Assembly: GCA_900012615.1 (NCBI GenBank)
Contig: LT009756.1
Coordinates: 1,517,687 to 1,562,155, forward strand
Direction of reading: 5' to 3'
Length of the DNA: 44,469 bases
Origin: Agrobacterium genomosp. 13 str. CFBP 6927
GTDB taxonomy: Bacteria > Pseudomonadota > Alphaproteobacteria > Rhizobiales > Rhizobiaceae
Shown here: piece after piece, positions 8,700-17,304 of the stretch
Position numbering within the stretch: the first letter of the stretch is position 1
How the letters are laid out: each line of letters opens with the position of its first letter
Notes under the pieces: generated by a model
Databases searched by the model: none
What the model was told of the DNA's origin: nothing
The model's input: the letters and a program-made list of their open reading frames with translations, nothing else
Made by a program: the position numbers and the translations under genes

Positions 8700-8722
8700 A
8701 ATGCCCGCTGGAAGCGGGCATT
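8700..8722 (-). terminator. Intrinsic terminator between acpXL and fabZXL
   Basis: On the minus strand the arms AATGCCCGCT and AGCGGGCATT form a perfect 10-bp stem with a 3-base loop, followed by TTTCTTTTGTT. It starts six bases after the acpXL stop and lies before fabZXL, so it likely makes an abundant acpXL-only transcript with some read-through into the rest of the cluster. Confidence 0.8.
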
Positions 8723-8728
8723 GTCACA

Positions 8729-9013
8729 TCAGCCCTTGGCTGCGCGCAATTCGTCGATCTTGGCGCAAAGGTTCTTCAGCACGAAATATTCTTCGGTGGA
8801 AACCTTGCCTTCGTTGACTTCCTGCGTCCACTGCTCGAGCGGAATCTTGATGCCGAATTCCTTGTCGATGGCAAAAACGATATCCAGAAAGTCGAGGCTG
8901 TCGATGCCCAGATCGTCGATCGTGTGGCTTTCCGGCGTAATGGTTTCGCGGTCGATTTCGCTGGTTTCGGCGATAATGTCGGCAACCTTGTCGAATGTAG
9001 CTGTCACGCCCAT
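8729..9013 (-). CDS. acpXL: Specialised acyl carrier protein AcpXL
   Basis: This small acidic protein of 94 residues is an acyl carrier protein. The phosphopantetheine attachment serine is S39 in the motif GIDSLDFLD. Its sequence and position at the head of a fabZ-fabF2-fabF1-adh-lpxXL series identify it as AcpXL, on which the 27-hydroxyoctacosanoate chain of rhizobial and Agrobacterium lipid A is built before LpxXL transfer. It is longer than the housekeeping ACP (about 78 residues). An intrinsic terminator follows directly. The promoter should lie in the 114 bases between it and the hemN stop at 9128; I could not pick convincing -35/-10 elements. Confidence 0.95.
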
Positions 9014-9127
9014 AATCCTTATTGTCGTTCGTATGAATTATCCTGTCTGACGCACCACATAGGCAAGTCGCACAAAAAAGCCAATGGTTTCGTGACGTAA
9101 CTTTGAAATTTGCCCTGAAACTGTTGC

Positions 9128-10477
9128 CTAAACAGCAACCGAATGGCGGCCGCGTCCATTGCCGAGATAGGTGTCGAAGATTGCCGCGATATTACGGACG
9201 AAAGGCTTTCCCGCCTCCGTTACCGCAAAAATATCGGCGTCCAGCCGCACCACGCCGTCCCTGTCGAAGGCAGCAAAATGCTGTGCCTGCTTCGTGACGG
9301 AATGGCTGACCTTGCCGAAACGGTGCCGCAGATCCGAGAGGTCGAGCGAGAAATCGCACATCAACCTTTCGATCACATGCGAACGGAGATGATCGTCCTC
9401 CGACAGCTCAATTCCCTTGACGACGGCAAGACCGCCCTCGCCCGCCAGACGCTGATATTCCCCGGTCGCCGCCATGTTCTGCACATAACCCTGCGGCAAC
9501 CTGCCGATCGACGATGCGCCAAGCCCGATCAGCGCATCGGCCGTATCGGTGGTATAGCCCTGAAAATTCCGCCGCAGCTCTCCGTCCTCGGCCGCCCGGC
9601 ACAAGCTATCGGCAGGCTTGGCGAAATGATCGATGCCAACCGGCCTGTAACCCGCCTGTTTCAACATTTCCGCCGCCATCGTCATCTGCCGGTACCGTTC
9701 GGCAACATCCGGCAGGGCCTGTTCGGGGATCAACGACTGGTGCTTTTTCATCCAGGGAACATGGGCATAACCGAAAAGCGCGACCCGGTCGGGATTAAGC
9801 GAGACGATCTTTCCGACCGTCTTTTCCAATGTCTCGCAGGTCTGGAACGGAAGCCCGTAGAGAATGTCGCAATTGACCGAATGAACGCCCCTCGCCCGAA
9901 CGGCATCCACCACCGATTGCGTCTGCTCGAAGCTCTGTATCCGGTTGATGGTTTTTTGCACTTTGTCATCGAAATCCTGAACGCCGAGACTCGCCCGTGT
10001 CATGCCGATGGCCGCAAGCGCATCATAGCGGCTGTCGTCGAGGTCGTTCGGGTCCATTTCCACGCTGATTTCGGAGGCCAGCCCAAAGGTGAAATGACGC
10101 TTCAGACAGTCCATCAGGCTTACCATGTCCTCGGGCCTCAGCATGGTTGGCGAACCGCCGCCAAAATGCACCGCGCTCACCACGGCATCGGGGGAAACCA
10201 GAGCGCCGACGGCCGCGATCTCCCGCTTAAGTGCTTCAATATAAACAGCAATCGGTTCATATTTCAGCGTGTGCTTGGTGTGACAGGCGCAGAACCAGCA
10301 CAGCCGGTCGCAATAGGGAATATGCAGATAAAGCGATATACGGTTCCGGCGGCCGAGCGCGCCCAGCCATTGCCGGTAAGTGCCACTATCGACTGCTTCG
10401 TGAAAATGCGGCGCGGTCGGATAGCTCGTGTAACGCGGCACGGCGCCCGAATATTTGCGAAGAAGTTCGGTATTCAT
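9128..10477 (-). CDS. hemN: Oxygen-independent coproporphyrinogen III dehydrogenase
   Basis: The 449-residue protein is a radical SAM enzyme that decarboxylates coproporphyrinogen III to protoporphyrinogen IX without oxygen in heme synthesis. The 4Fe-4S/SAM motif CX3CX2CXC is at C56, C60, C63 and C65, preceded by the LYLHIPYC strand. GGGSPT follows near residue 110, for SAM binding. The length and the extra CXC cysteine match true HemN rather than the shorter HemW-like proteins. GTG at 10480 or ATG at 10477 could start; AAAAGG upstream suits the ATG. It diverges from fnrN across a shared region with an FNR-type box, so it is probably induced at low oxygen. Confidence 0.93.
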   Translation of the reverse strand: MNTELLRKYSGAVPRYTSYPTAPHFHEAVDSGTYRQWLGALGRRNRISLYLHIPYCDRLCWFCACHTKHTLKYEPIAVYIEALKREIAAVGALVSPDAVVSAVHFGGGSPTMLRPEDMVSLMDCLKRHFTFGLASEISVEMDPNDLDDSRYDALAAIGMTRASLGVQDFDDKVQKTINRIQSFEQTQSVVDAVRARGVHSVNCDILYGLPFQTCETLEKTVGKIVSLNPDRVALFGYAHVPWMKKHQSLIPEQALPDVAERYRQMTMAAEMLKQAGYRPVGIDHFAKPADSLCRAAEDGELRRNFQGYTTDTADALIGLGASSIGRLPQGYVQNMAATGEYQRLAGEGGLAVVKGIELSEDDHLRSHVIERLMCDFSLDLSDLRHRFGKVSHSVTKQAQHFAAFDRDGVVRLDADIFAVTEAGKPFVRNIAAIFDTYLGNGRGRHSVAV

Positions 10478-10549
10478 CACCCGATTTGCCTTTTATCAAG
10501 AAAATGTCGATTTCCTCCCTTTCAGTAGCGGCTGCGACAGTTTGCAACT

Positions 10550-10563
10550 TTGACTTCAATCAA
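10550..10563. promoter_or_regulatory. FNR/FixK-type box
   Basis: The sequence TTGACttcaATCAA matches the FNR/FixK consensus TTGAT-N4-ATCAA with one mismatch. It lies 73 bases before the hemN start on one side and 127 bases before fnrN on the other. Given the adjoining gene, FnrN is the likely ligand, activating hemN and controlling its own expression; a FixK protein could also bind. Confidence 0.8.
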
Positions 10564-10689
10564 ATCGCGCCTTAAGTTCTTGCTAAAGTAGACGCGGGGG
10601 CGACGGCTACACGGCGCAAGCCTCAGAGAGACCGGATTTTACACCCACGGTCGCGATCGTTCCGAAAAAGCCAGCATTGGAAAAGGCTT

Positions 10690-11415
10690 ATGGACACGTT
10701 GCAGAAGACCATCCACAATTCGGAAGAACCCGTCATATGCCGCTCCTGCGAGGCGCGTCACGGCGGTCTTTGCAGCACGTTGACGCCACAGCAGCTTTGC
10801 GACCTCAGCCGTCATTCCAGCCGTAAAAAACTGGAAGCGGGCAATGAGCTGCTGGGCCAGGGGGAACTTGTCACCTCCTACGGCAATATTCTGAACGGCG
10901 TGGTGAAACTGTCGAAAATGATGTCGGATGGCCGCCAGCAGATCGTCGGCCTGCAATTCGCACCGGATTTTCTCGGCCGCCCGTTCATGGCGGAAAGCAA
11001 GATGACGGCGGAAGCGGCAACGGATGTGGAAATTTGTCTCTTCCCGCGCCGCGTCGTCGACCGGATGATTTCAGAGGTTCCGGACATGGAGCGCAAGCTC
11101 CATAGCCAGTCGCTGAAGGAGCTGGACGAGGCGCGCGACTGGATGCTGACGCTCGGGCGCAAATCCGCGCAGGAAAAGGTTGCCAGCTTCCTTTATATGA
11201 TCGCCACGCATATCGACCCGGAAAACGACGATAAATCGTCTTTCGACCTGCCGCTTTCACGCGCCGACATCGCCGATTTCCTCGGCCTCACCATCGAAAC
11301 GGTGAGCCGGCAAATGACCAAGCTGCGCAAGGAAGACATCATCCGCATCGAGAACAACCGCCATATCACGGTGCCTGATCTCGGCGCGCTGAGCGACGCC
11401 GCCGGCAACGACTGA
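10690..11415 (+). CDS. fnrN: Oxygen-responsive Crp/Fnr regulator FnrN
   Basis: This 241-residue transcription factor has a cyclic-nucleotide-binding-like sensor domain (about 35-145), a long dimer helix, and a C-terminal winged HTH (SRADIADFLGLTIETVSRQ, near 197-215). The N-terminal cysteines C17, C20 and C28 (CX2CX7C) plus C116 correspond to the 4Fe-4S ligands of FNR, so it should sense oxygen directly, unlike cysteine-free FixK. The recognition helix residues ETVSR fit binding to TTGAT-type half sites. It is divergent from hemN, a known target in rhizobia. The ATG has AAAAGG upstream. In relatives FnrN controls microaerobic respiration and denitrification genes. Confidence 0.93.
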   Translation: MDTLQKTIHNSEEPVICRSCEARHGGLCSTLTPQQLCDLSRHSSRKKLEAGNELLGQGELVTSYGNILNGVVKLSKMMSDGRQQIVGLQFAPDFLGRPFMAESKMTAEAATDVEICLFPRRVVDRMISEVPDMERKLHSQSLKELDEARDWMLTLGRKSAQEKVASFLYMIATHIDPENDDKSSFDLPLSRADIADFLGLTIETVSRQMTKLRKEDIIRIENNRHITVPDLGALSDAAGND

Positions 11416-11433
11416 CCGGCATCCCGCAAGTTT

Positions 11434-11541
11434 TCATCGGCCCTGAAGGGATGGCGTTCCGATGTTGATGTAAGGCGCCCGCGCCTGAGCGGGTGCGAGC
11501 GCAAAACCGGCAAGAACCAGCAAAGCAGCGATGCATCTCAT
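11434..11541 (-). CDS. Possible tiny exported peptide (35 residues)
   Basis: An ATG at 11541, with AGGGTG about seven bases upstream, opens a 35-codon frame ending 18 bases from the fnrN stop on the other strand. The product starts with a clear signal peptide: a basic start (MR), a hydrophobic core (AALLVLAGFALA) and an Ala-X-Ala cleavage region (AQARA) near residues 18-22. Only 13-15 residues would remain after cleavage (PYINIGTPSLQGR). I do not recognise the mature part. It could be a small exported peptide or a chance ORF; the signal peptide and ribosome binding site favour a real gene. Confidence 0.45.
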   Translation of the reverse strand: MRCIAALLVLAGFALAPAQARAPYINIGTPSLQGR

Positions 11542-11712
11542 GATATTTCACCCTGTATGCCGCCTTTTCAGCGGCCTGTTTGTTATGTCTGCATCTTAAC
11601 TGGCAAACTCATCCATCCGCTTAACAACTTGGGTAAGCGGATGGTTCAAAGGCAGGGTAAAGAAGAGGTTATGCTTGCAGTGTCCTAGGCGGAAAAAAGG
11701 CTGCTGAAGCGA

Positions 11713-11979
11713 TCAGGCTTTCCACGTCGTGAACAAAATTGCGACAAGCGAAAGAGGACTGGGCGTACCAGACAGCACAAACGCTAAAACACAAGCGACG
11801 CCATAACCCAGCCACCAAAAACGATATCGCGTGGTGGCGCCAAGCAGGCAAAGACCGATATTCAAAGCAAAGATCGAAATACCGAGAAATAGCGACGGGC
11901 TGACATCAAGTGAGCGCAGGATCGCAGGCAGAATGCCCAATAAAACTGCAAGGACCAAAAGCATTTTTGGATTGCGCAT
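11713..11979 (-). CDS. Small membrane protein of unknown function
   Basis: The 88-residue product has about three hydrophobic segments: residues 6-20, 30-46 and 54-70. Charged residues lie at the N-terminus and in the loop TTRYRF, so it is likely an inner-membrane protein. I do not recognise a family. No strong ribosome binding site precedes the ATG at 11979, and the surrounding DNA is less GC-rich than the flanking genes. It lies alone between the small exported-peptide ORF and a lipoprotein gene on the same strand. Function unknown. Confidence 0.5.
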   Translation of the reverse strand: MRNPKMLLVLAVLLGILPAILRSLDVSPSLFLGISIFALNIGLCLLGATTRYRFWWLGYGVACVLAFVLSGTPSPLSLVAILFTTWKA

Positions 11980-12060
11980 TCAAATCATAACCGATTTTCG
12001 CAGAATTATTGTTCAAAATCTAATGCACGCCTATGACCACGGCGTGAATTTATTTGAAAT

Positions 12061-12492
12061 TTACTGCGAAGCAGCAGGCGTCGCAACCGGCTTCTGGTTT
12101 TCGCCAAGCGCCCGCAGTTCCGCGACACGGCGCTTGTATTCGGCTTCCGAAATCTGGCCGTTGCGGCGTGCAGCACCGAGGCGCGACAGGTTTGATTCCA
12201 TGGTGGAGGCCTCGTCGTCGCCCATCTGGGTGCCGGCGGCCGTCATCGGCGCTGAAAAGGTCGGATAGGTTCCGGTGTCGCGCTTCTGGCTCACCGCATT
12301 GTCGCTGACGGGGCGCGGACCGACGATTTCGGCGGTCGGGCGGCGCATATGCGCGGGAGCGACGATCGGTTCAGGTGCCTTGCAGGCGGCAAGCGTCGTG
12401 GCGAACATGACGCCGGACAGCGAAAGAACGGCGATTCTCGCGGCGTTTTCCACATATGTTCCCCATGTGCCCATGTGCTTGCCCATCGTCAT
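12061..12492 (-). CDS. Putative lipoprotein with SHOCT-like C-terminus
   Basis: The 143-residue product has a signal sequence ending in a lipobox (TTLAAC, lipidated cysteine C37), so it should be anchored in the inner or outer membrane facing the periplasm. The middle is proline- and threonine-rich and probably disordered. The C-terminal 35 residues (LSRLGAARRNGQISEAEYKR and onward) look like a SHOCT-type two-helix motif common at the ends of bacterial lipoproteins and membrane proteins. ATG codons at 12492, 12486 and 12474 are all possible starts; GGCGG lies just before the first. It diverges from phaC. Role unknown. Confidence 0.7.
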   Translation of the reverse strand: MTMGKHMGTWGTYVENAARIAVLSLSGVMFATTLAACKAPEPIVAPAHMRRPTAEIVGPRPVSDNAVSQKRDTGTYPTFSAPMTAAGTQMGDDEASTMESNLSRLGAARRNGQISEAEYKRRVAELRALGENQKPVATPAASQ

Positions 12493-12625
12493 GTTCCGCC
12501 TGTAAGGATATCTGCCGATATCGAATTCGACTGCGGTTCAGCCCTTTGCGGCCTCCCCTTGCTGGTGGAACTTGTATTCGTTTTCATGCAGAATGTGCAA
12601 ACACAAATTTGGCGGAGGATGATGC

Positions 12626-14485
12626 ATGGCGGGTGTTGACGGCGGCGCTGGAAAAAAGGGTGGCAAAACACCCGGTTTCGACGCCAGCTCAGCCGAGGCC
12701 TACCTGATCCGCGATCCGGAGACCTTCGCGGTCAACATTGCCCGTGCGCTTGAAAATCTTGGCAAGGCCGCGTCCGAATGGCTGGCGCCGCGCGAGCGTG
12801 GCGAAATCCCCCAGGCAAGCGCCGATCCCGTCACCGATCTCGTCAAGACGCTGTCCGATGTCGCCGAATACTGGATGGCGGAACCGAAACGCTCCCTCGA
12901 AGCGCAGACCCATCTCCTCTCCAGCTATTACGAGCTGTGGGCAAAATCGGTGGCGCAGTTTTCCGGCGATGCCGATTCGGCCTCGGCGACGCCGGCCGAA
13001 AGCGGCCCTGCGGAGCGCCGCAACAGGCGTTTTGCCGATGCCGACTGGCAGGCCAATCCTTTTTTCGATTTTCTCCTCAAAGCCTATCAGACCACCGTCG
13101 GTTTTGCCGACCGGATGGTGACGGAGGCAGACGGCCTGGATGAACACACCCGCACCAAGGCGCTGTTTTACATGCGCCAGGTAACGGAGGCGCTCTCACC
13201 CGCCAATTTCGTCTTCACCAATCCGCAGGTCTTCCGCGAGACGGTCGCCTCCAGCGGCGCCAATCTCGTCAAGGGCATGGCGCAGCTGGCGGAAGATGTC
13301 GCGGCAGGCCATGGCCACCTGAAACTGCGCCAGACGGACTACAGCAAATTCATCATCGGCCAGAATATCGCCACAACCCCCGGCAAGGTGGTCGCGAAAA
13401 GCCCGCTCTGCGAGATCGTCCATTACGCACCGACGACGAAAAAGGTTTTCAAACGGCCGCTGCTGATCGTGCCGCCATGGATCAACAAATTCTACATTCT
13501 CGATCTCAATCCGCAGAAATCCTTCGTCGGCTGGTGCCTCGAGCAGGGCCATAGCGTCTTCATGGTCTCGTGGATCAACCCGGATGCCCAGCTGGCGGAT
13601 AAAGGCTGGGAAGATTATATCCGCGAAGGCATCGATTTCGCCCTCGACACGATCGAGGAAAGGACCGGCGAAACGGAAATCAACGCCATCGGTTATTGCG
13701 TCGGCGGCACGCTTTTATCCTCGGCACTGGCGCTGCATGCACAGGAAGACAACGGGCGCATCCGCAGTGCCACGCTGCTCGCCGCCCAGACGGATTTTGT
13801 GCATGCCGGCGACCTCAAGGTCTTCATCGATGAAGGCCAGCTTACGGCGCTCGACAGGCATATGCAGGCGGTCGGCTACCTCGACGGCTCGATCATGGCC
13901 ACCGTCTTCAACATGCTGCGCGCCTCCGATCTTATCTGGCCCTATGTGGTCGATAATTACCTGCGCGGCACGGAACCCCTGCCCTTCGATCTGCTCTACT
14001 GGAATTCCGATTCGACCCGGGTGACGGCCGCCAGTCACTCCTTTTATCTTCGCAATTGTTATCTCGACAACAATCTCGCCCGCGGGCTGATGCGCGTGGC
14101 AGATAAACGGATCAATCTCGGCGACATCAAAATCCCGGTCTATGATCTCGCCACCCGCGACGATCATATCGCCCCGGCAAAATCCGTCTTCACGGGTGCT
14201 GCCCTGTTCGGCGGGCCGGTGGAATTCGTGCTCGGCGCGTCCGGCCACATAGCCGGCGTCGTCAATCCGCCGCAGCTTGAAAAATACCAATATTGGACAG
14301 GCCCGTCACCGGCCGGAGACTTTGATGCCTGGCAGTCCGCCGCCACCGCCCATAAGGGTTCCTGGTGGGTGCACTGGCAGAACTGGATCGAAAGCCAGAA
14401 TGGCGAGAAGGTAAAGGCGCGAAAACCGGAAGACGGCAAGCACCCCGTGCTCGGCGATGCGCCGGGAACCTATGTCCTTTCGTAG
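12626..14485 (+). CDS. phaC: Class I poly(3-hydroxyalkanoate) synthase
   Basis: The 619-residue enzyme polymerises 3-hydroxyacyl-CoA into polyhydroxybutyrate granules. The PhaC N-terminal domain spans roughly residues 120-300, followed by an alpha/beta-hydrolase core. The lipase-like box is GYCVGG with nucleophile C358. The catalytic Asp is D513 in RDDHIAP, and the His is H541 in GASGHIAG. The size suits class I synthases, which need no PhaE or PhaR subunit. The ATG at 12626 follows GGCGGAGG. It is not next to phaA/phaB here, and diverges from the lipoprotein gene at 12492. A palindrome-rich repeat begins about 60 bases after the stop and may end the transcript. Confidence 0.95.
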   Translation: MAGVDGGAGKKGGKTPGFDASSAEAYLIRDPETFAVNIARALENLGKAASEWLAPRERGEIPQASADPVTDLVKTLSDVAEYWMAEPKRSLEAQTHLLSSYYELWAKSVAQFSGDADSASATPAESGPAERRNRRFADADWQANPFFDFLLKAYQTTVGFADRMVTEADGLDEHTRTKALFYMRQVTEALSPANFVFTNPQVFRETVASSGANLVKGMAQLAEDVAAGHGHLKLRQTDYSKFIIGQNIATTPGKVVAKSPLCEIVHYAPTTKKVFKRPLLIVPPWINKFYILDLNPQKSFVGWCLEQGHSVFMVSWINPDAQLADKGWEDYIREGIDFALDTIEERTGETEINAIGYCVGGTLLSSALALHAQEDNGRIRSATLLAAQTDFVHAGDLKVFIDEGQLTALDRHMQAVGYLDGSIMATVFNMLRASDLIWPYVVDNYLRGTEPLPFDLLYWNSDSTRVTAASHSFYLRNCYLDNNLARGLMRVADKRINLGDIKIPVYDLATRDDHIAPAKSVFTGAALFGGPVEFVLGASGHIAGVVNPPQLEKYQYWTGPSPAGDFDAWQSAATAHKGSWWVHWQNWIESQNGEKVKARKPEDGKHPVLGDAPGTYVLS

Positions 14486-14547
14486 GATGTCGGTGAAAAA
14501 GATGGCCACACACGACCGAAAGGTGTCTTCCACCGGCGTTCCCCTCA

Positions 14548-14683
14548 CCCTCATTCCTGTGCTTGTCACAGGAATCCAGCCGACGCGCGTCTGCGCGGCG
14601 AAAGACTCGTTTCAGCCCAGGGACTTGGGCTGGCCGGATCCCTGTGACATCCTCGGGCTTGTTCTGGGGAACAGGGATGAGGG
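14548..14683. repeat. Mosaic palindromic intergenic element
   Basis: Three nested inverted repeats form a complex stem: CCCTCATTCCTGT (14548-14560) with ACAGGGATGAGGG (14671-14683), TGTCACAGGAATCC (14564-14577) with GGATCCCTGTGACA (14636-14649), and an inner CAGCCCA/TGGGCTG hairpin (14613-14632). Only one mismatch occurs in each outer pair. The layout and sequence resemble the palindromic intergenic elements dispersed in Rhizobiaceae genomes. It lies between phaC and sfsA. Confidence 0.75.
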
Positions 14684-14725
14684 ATAAAAGATCCCGCAAA
14701 CACACACGCTTACCTTCAAGGCATC

Positions 14726-15445
14726 ATGTTCTTCACGCCCCCGCTCATTCCCGCCACGCTGATCGCCCGTTATAAACGCTTCCTGTTCGATGCCGTCCTG
14801 GAGGATGGCACCGCAATCACCGGATCCTGCCCCAATACCGGCTCCATGCGCGGGCTGACGACGCCGGGCTCCCGCATCTGGCTGTCCGAACATGACAGCC
14901 CGACCCGCAAATACCGGCACATGCTGGAAATGGTCGAGGCCGATGGCACCACGGTCGGCATCAATACCGGCATGCCCAACCGGCTGGCGGAAGAGGCTAT
15001 CCTGAACGGCCGCATCCCCGAACTCGGCGGCTATTCGACGATCCGGCGCGAACAGAAATATGGCCGCAATTCGCGCATCGACTTCCTGCTGTCCGAGCCC
15101 GGTCGGCCGGATGCCTATGTGGAAGTGAAGAACGTGCATTTCATGCGCGAGAAGGGGCTGGCCGAATTTCCCGATACGGCCACCAAACGCGGTGCGAAAC
15201 ATCTGGAGGAGTTGGGTGACGCAGCGGAAGCCGGTTATCGTTCGGTGATGCTCTATCTCATCCAGCGCGACGATTGCGACCGGATGCGCATCTGCGATGA
15301 TCTCGATCCCGTCTATGCGCTGGCATTTCAGCGGGCCATGGCGCGCGGTGTGGAGGCATATGCGGTGAAATGCGAGGTCTCCCCGGCACAAATTTCGGTC
15401 AGCGGAACGGTTAAGATGGACGAATGGCGTCCGGCTGTTTTATGA
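14726..15445 (+). CDS. sfsA: SfsA family protein
   Basis: The 239-residue product matches SfsA, named in E. coli for stimulating sugar fermentation genes. It has an N-terminal OB-like part with the conserved GSCPNTGSM motif (near residues 33-41) and a nuclease-like core with RIDFLL and YVEVKNVHF, reminiscent of a PD-(D/E)XK active site. DNA binding is reported for the E. coli protein, but the molecular role is still poorly defined. Length is typical. AAGG precedes the ATG by four to five bases. It is followed 31 bases later by map on the same strand, so the two are probably cotranscribed. Confidence 0.92.
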   Translation: MFFTPPLIPATLIARYKRFLFDAVLEDGTAITGSCPNTGSMRGLTTPGSRIWLSEHDSPTRKYRHMLEMVEADGTTVGINTGMPNRLAEEAILNGRIPELGGYSTIRREQKYGRNSRIDFLLSEPGRPDAYVEVKNVHFMREKGLAEFPDTATKRGAKHLEELGDAAEAGYRSVMLYLIQRDDCDRMRICDDLDPVYALAFQRAMARGVEAYAVKCEVSPAQISVSGTVKMDEWRPAVL

Positions 15446-15476
15446 ACAGGGACGTAAAGAGACAGAAAGCACTAAG

Positions 15477-16316
15477 ATGGTCACCTATATCGACGCAGCC
15501 TCCGCCCCCCTCAAGAATACAGGCGTCATCCGCCTCTATAACTCTGAGGACTTCGACGGGATGCGCAAGGCGTGCCAGCTGACGGCGCGCTGCCTCGATG
15601 AACTTGCGGCAATCGTCAAGCCGGGCGTCACCACGGATGCCATCGATCGTTTCGTCTTCGAATTCGGCGCCGACCACGGTGCGCTTCCGGCAACACTGAA
15701 TTATCGCGGTTATACGAAATCCGTCTGCACCTCGATCAACCATGTGGTCTGCCACGGCATTCCAGACGAAAAGCCGCTGCGCGACGGCGATATCGTCAAT
15801 ATCGACGTGACCTATGTGCTGGATGGCTGGCACGGCGATTCAAGCCGCATGTATCCGGTCGGCCAGATCAAGCGCGCCGCCGAGCGGCTGATGGAAGTGA
15901 CCTATGAATGCCTGCTGCGCGGCATCGCGGCGGTGAAGCCCGGCGTGCGCACCGGCGCAATCGGCGCGGCGATCCAGGCCTATGCGGAAGCCGAGCGTTG
16001 CTCGGTGGTGCGCGACTTCTGTGGCCACGGTGTCGGACGCCTGTTCCATGACACGCCCAATATCCTGCACTACGGCCGTCCGGACGAAGGCCCGGAAATC
16101 CGCGAAGGCATGATCTTCACCATCGAGCCGATGATCAATCTCGGCAAGCCGCATGTGAAGGTGCTCTCGGACGGCTGGACGGCGGTGACGCGCGACCGTT
16201 CCCTTTCCGCGCAATATGAACATGCGGTCGGCGTCACGGCCACCGGCTGCGAAATCTTCACGCTGTCGCCCGGCGGCTTCGACCGTCCGGGCCTGCCGCC
16301 GCTTCCCCCCGCATAA
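15477..16316 (+). CDS. map: Type I methionine aminopeptidase
   Basis: The 279-residue enzyme removes the initiator methionine from new proteins in the cytoplasm. All five metal ligands of the pita-bread fold are visible: D110, D121, H184 (FCGHGVGR), E217 (TIEPM) and E248 (YEHA). The length fits type I enzymes, with a modest N-terminal extension. It is followed 14 bases later by radC, so sfsA-map-radC look like one transcription unit. No strong ribosome binding site precedes the ATG at 15477. Many alpha-proteobacteria have more than one map gene; whether this is the essential copy cannot be told from here. Confidence 0.95.
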   Translation: MVTYIDAASAPLKNTGVIRLYNSEDFDGMRKACQLTARCLDELAAIVKPGVTTDAIDRFVFEFGADHGALPATLNYRGYTKSVCTSINHVVCHGIPDEKPLRDGDIVNIDVTYVLDGWHGDSSRMYPVGQIKRAAERLMEVTYECLLRGIAAVKPGVRTGAIGAAIQAYAEAERCSVVRDFCGHGVGRLFHDTPNILHYGRPDEGPEIREGMIFTIEPMINLGKPHVKVLSDGWTAVTRDRSLSAQYEHAVGVTATGCEIFTLSPGGFDRPGLPPLPPA

Positions 16317-16330
16317 GGCCAGACCCGCCT

Positions 16331-17167
16331 ATGGCAAAACGCCCCGCCCCGCCTTCCGCCGATCCTTCACAAACGTCCGGCTTTCAGGCAGGCGAAGGCG
16401 ATCTTTTCGACGGAGCGGATGAGCGCGGCTTTTTCGCCGAACCAAGAAGCGCCCCGAAAAAACCGGCCGCGGCCGTTGCGGAACAGGAAGCGGATGCCGC
16501 CCATTTTCACGGCCACCGGGACCGGTTACGGGCGCGCTATCGCGATGGCGGCGACACGGCGCTTGCCGACTATGAATTGCTAGAGCTTTTGCTGTTCCGG
16601 CTCATCCCCAGACGCGATACCAAACCCATCGCCAAGGCGCTGATAGCCCGCTTTGGAACCCTGGGCGGCGTGCTCGGCGCGCCGCTGCCGCTTCTGCAGG
16701 AGGTAAAGGGCGTGGGCGAGGCCGTAGCGCTCGACCTGAAGCTCGTCGCCTCCGTTTCCCAGCGCATGCTGAAAAGCGAAATCCGCAACAAGCAGGTTCT
16801 CGGCTCCTGGTCCTCTGTCATCGACTATTGCCATGCCGCCATGGCCCATGAAACGCGCGAGCAGTTCCGCATCCTGTTCCTCGACAAGCGCAATGTCCTG
16901 ATCGCCGACGAGGTACAGGGCCAGGGAACCGTGGACCATACCCCGGTCTACCCGCGGGAAATCGTGCGCCGCGCGCTTGAACTTTCATCTACCGCATTGA
17001 TTTTAATACATAATCATCCAAGTGGGGACCCCACCCCGTCCCGCGCGGATATCGAGATGACCAAAACCATCATCGATACGGCAAAGCCGCTCGGCATCAC
17101 CGTTCACGACCATATCATCATCGGCAAGGACGGCCACGCAAGCTTCAAAGGCCTCCGGCTGATCTGA
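16331..17167 (+). CDS. radC: RadC family JAB-domain protein
   Basis: This 278-residue product is a RadC (UPF0758) protein. A disordered, charged N-terminal stretch of about 55 residues precedes a helix-hairpin-helix part (residues 60-140, with [13 protein letters not shown]). The MPN/JAMM metalloprotease-like domain has the [14 protein letters not shown] motif near residue 227. The old role in DNA repair is not well supported in other bacteria and no clear reaction is established. The gene follows map by 14 bases. The N-terminal extension is longer than in E. coli RadC (about 220 residues). Confidence 0.92.
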   Translation: MAKRPAPPSADPSQTSGFQAGEGDLFDGADERGFFAEPRSAPKKPAAAVAEQEADAAHFHGHRDRLRARYRDGGDTALADYELLELLLFRLIPRRDTKPIAKALIARFGTLGGVLGAPLPLLQEVKGVGEAVALDLKLVASVSQRMLKSEIRNKQVLGSWSSVIDYCHAAMAHETREQFRILFLDKRNVLIADEVQGQGTVDHTPVYPREIVRRALELSSTALILIHNHPSGDPTPSRADIEMTKTIIDTAKPLGITVHDHIIIGKDGHASFKGLRLI

Positions 17168-17304
17168 AGTAGAAGCGAGAGTTTAAGAAAGGCTGCAACC
17201 CACAAGAGCGGCATCAACACAAAATTAACACCTATAAATTAGCATTTCCGAAAATAATAAATCAAGGCATCGAACCTTGATGCCTGAAGGAACGGGGGTG
17301 CTTT

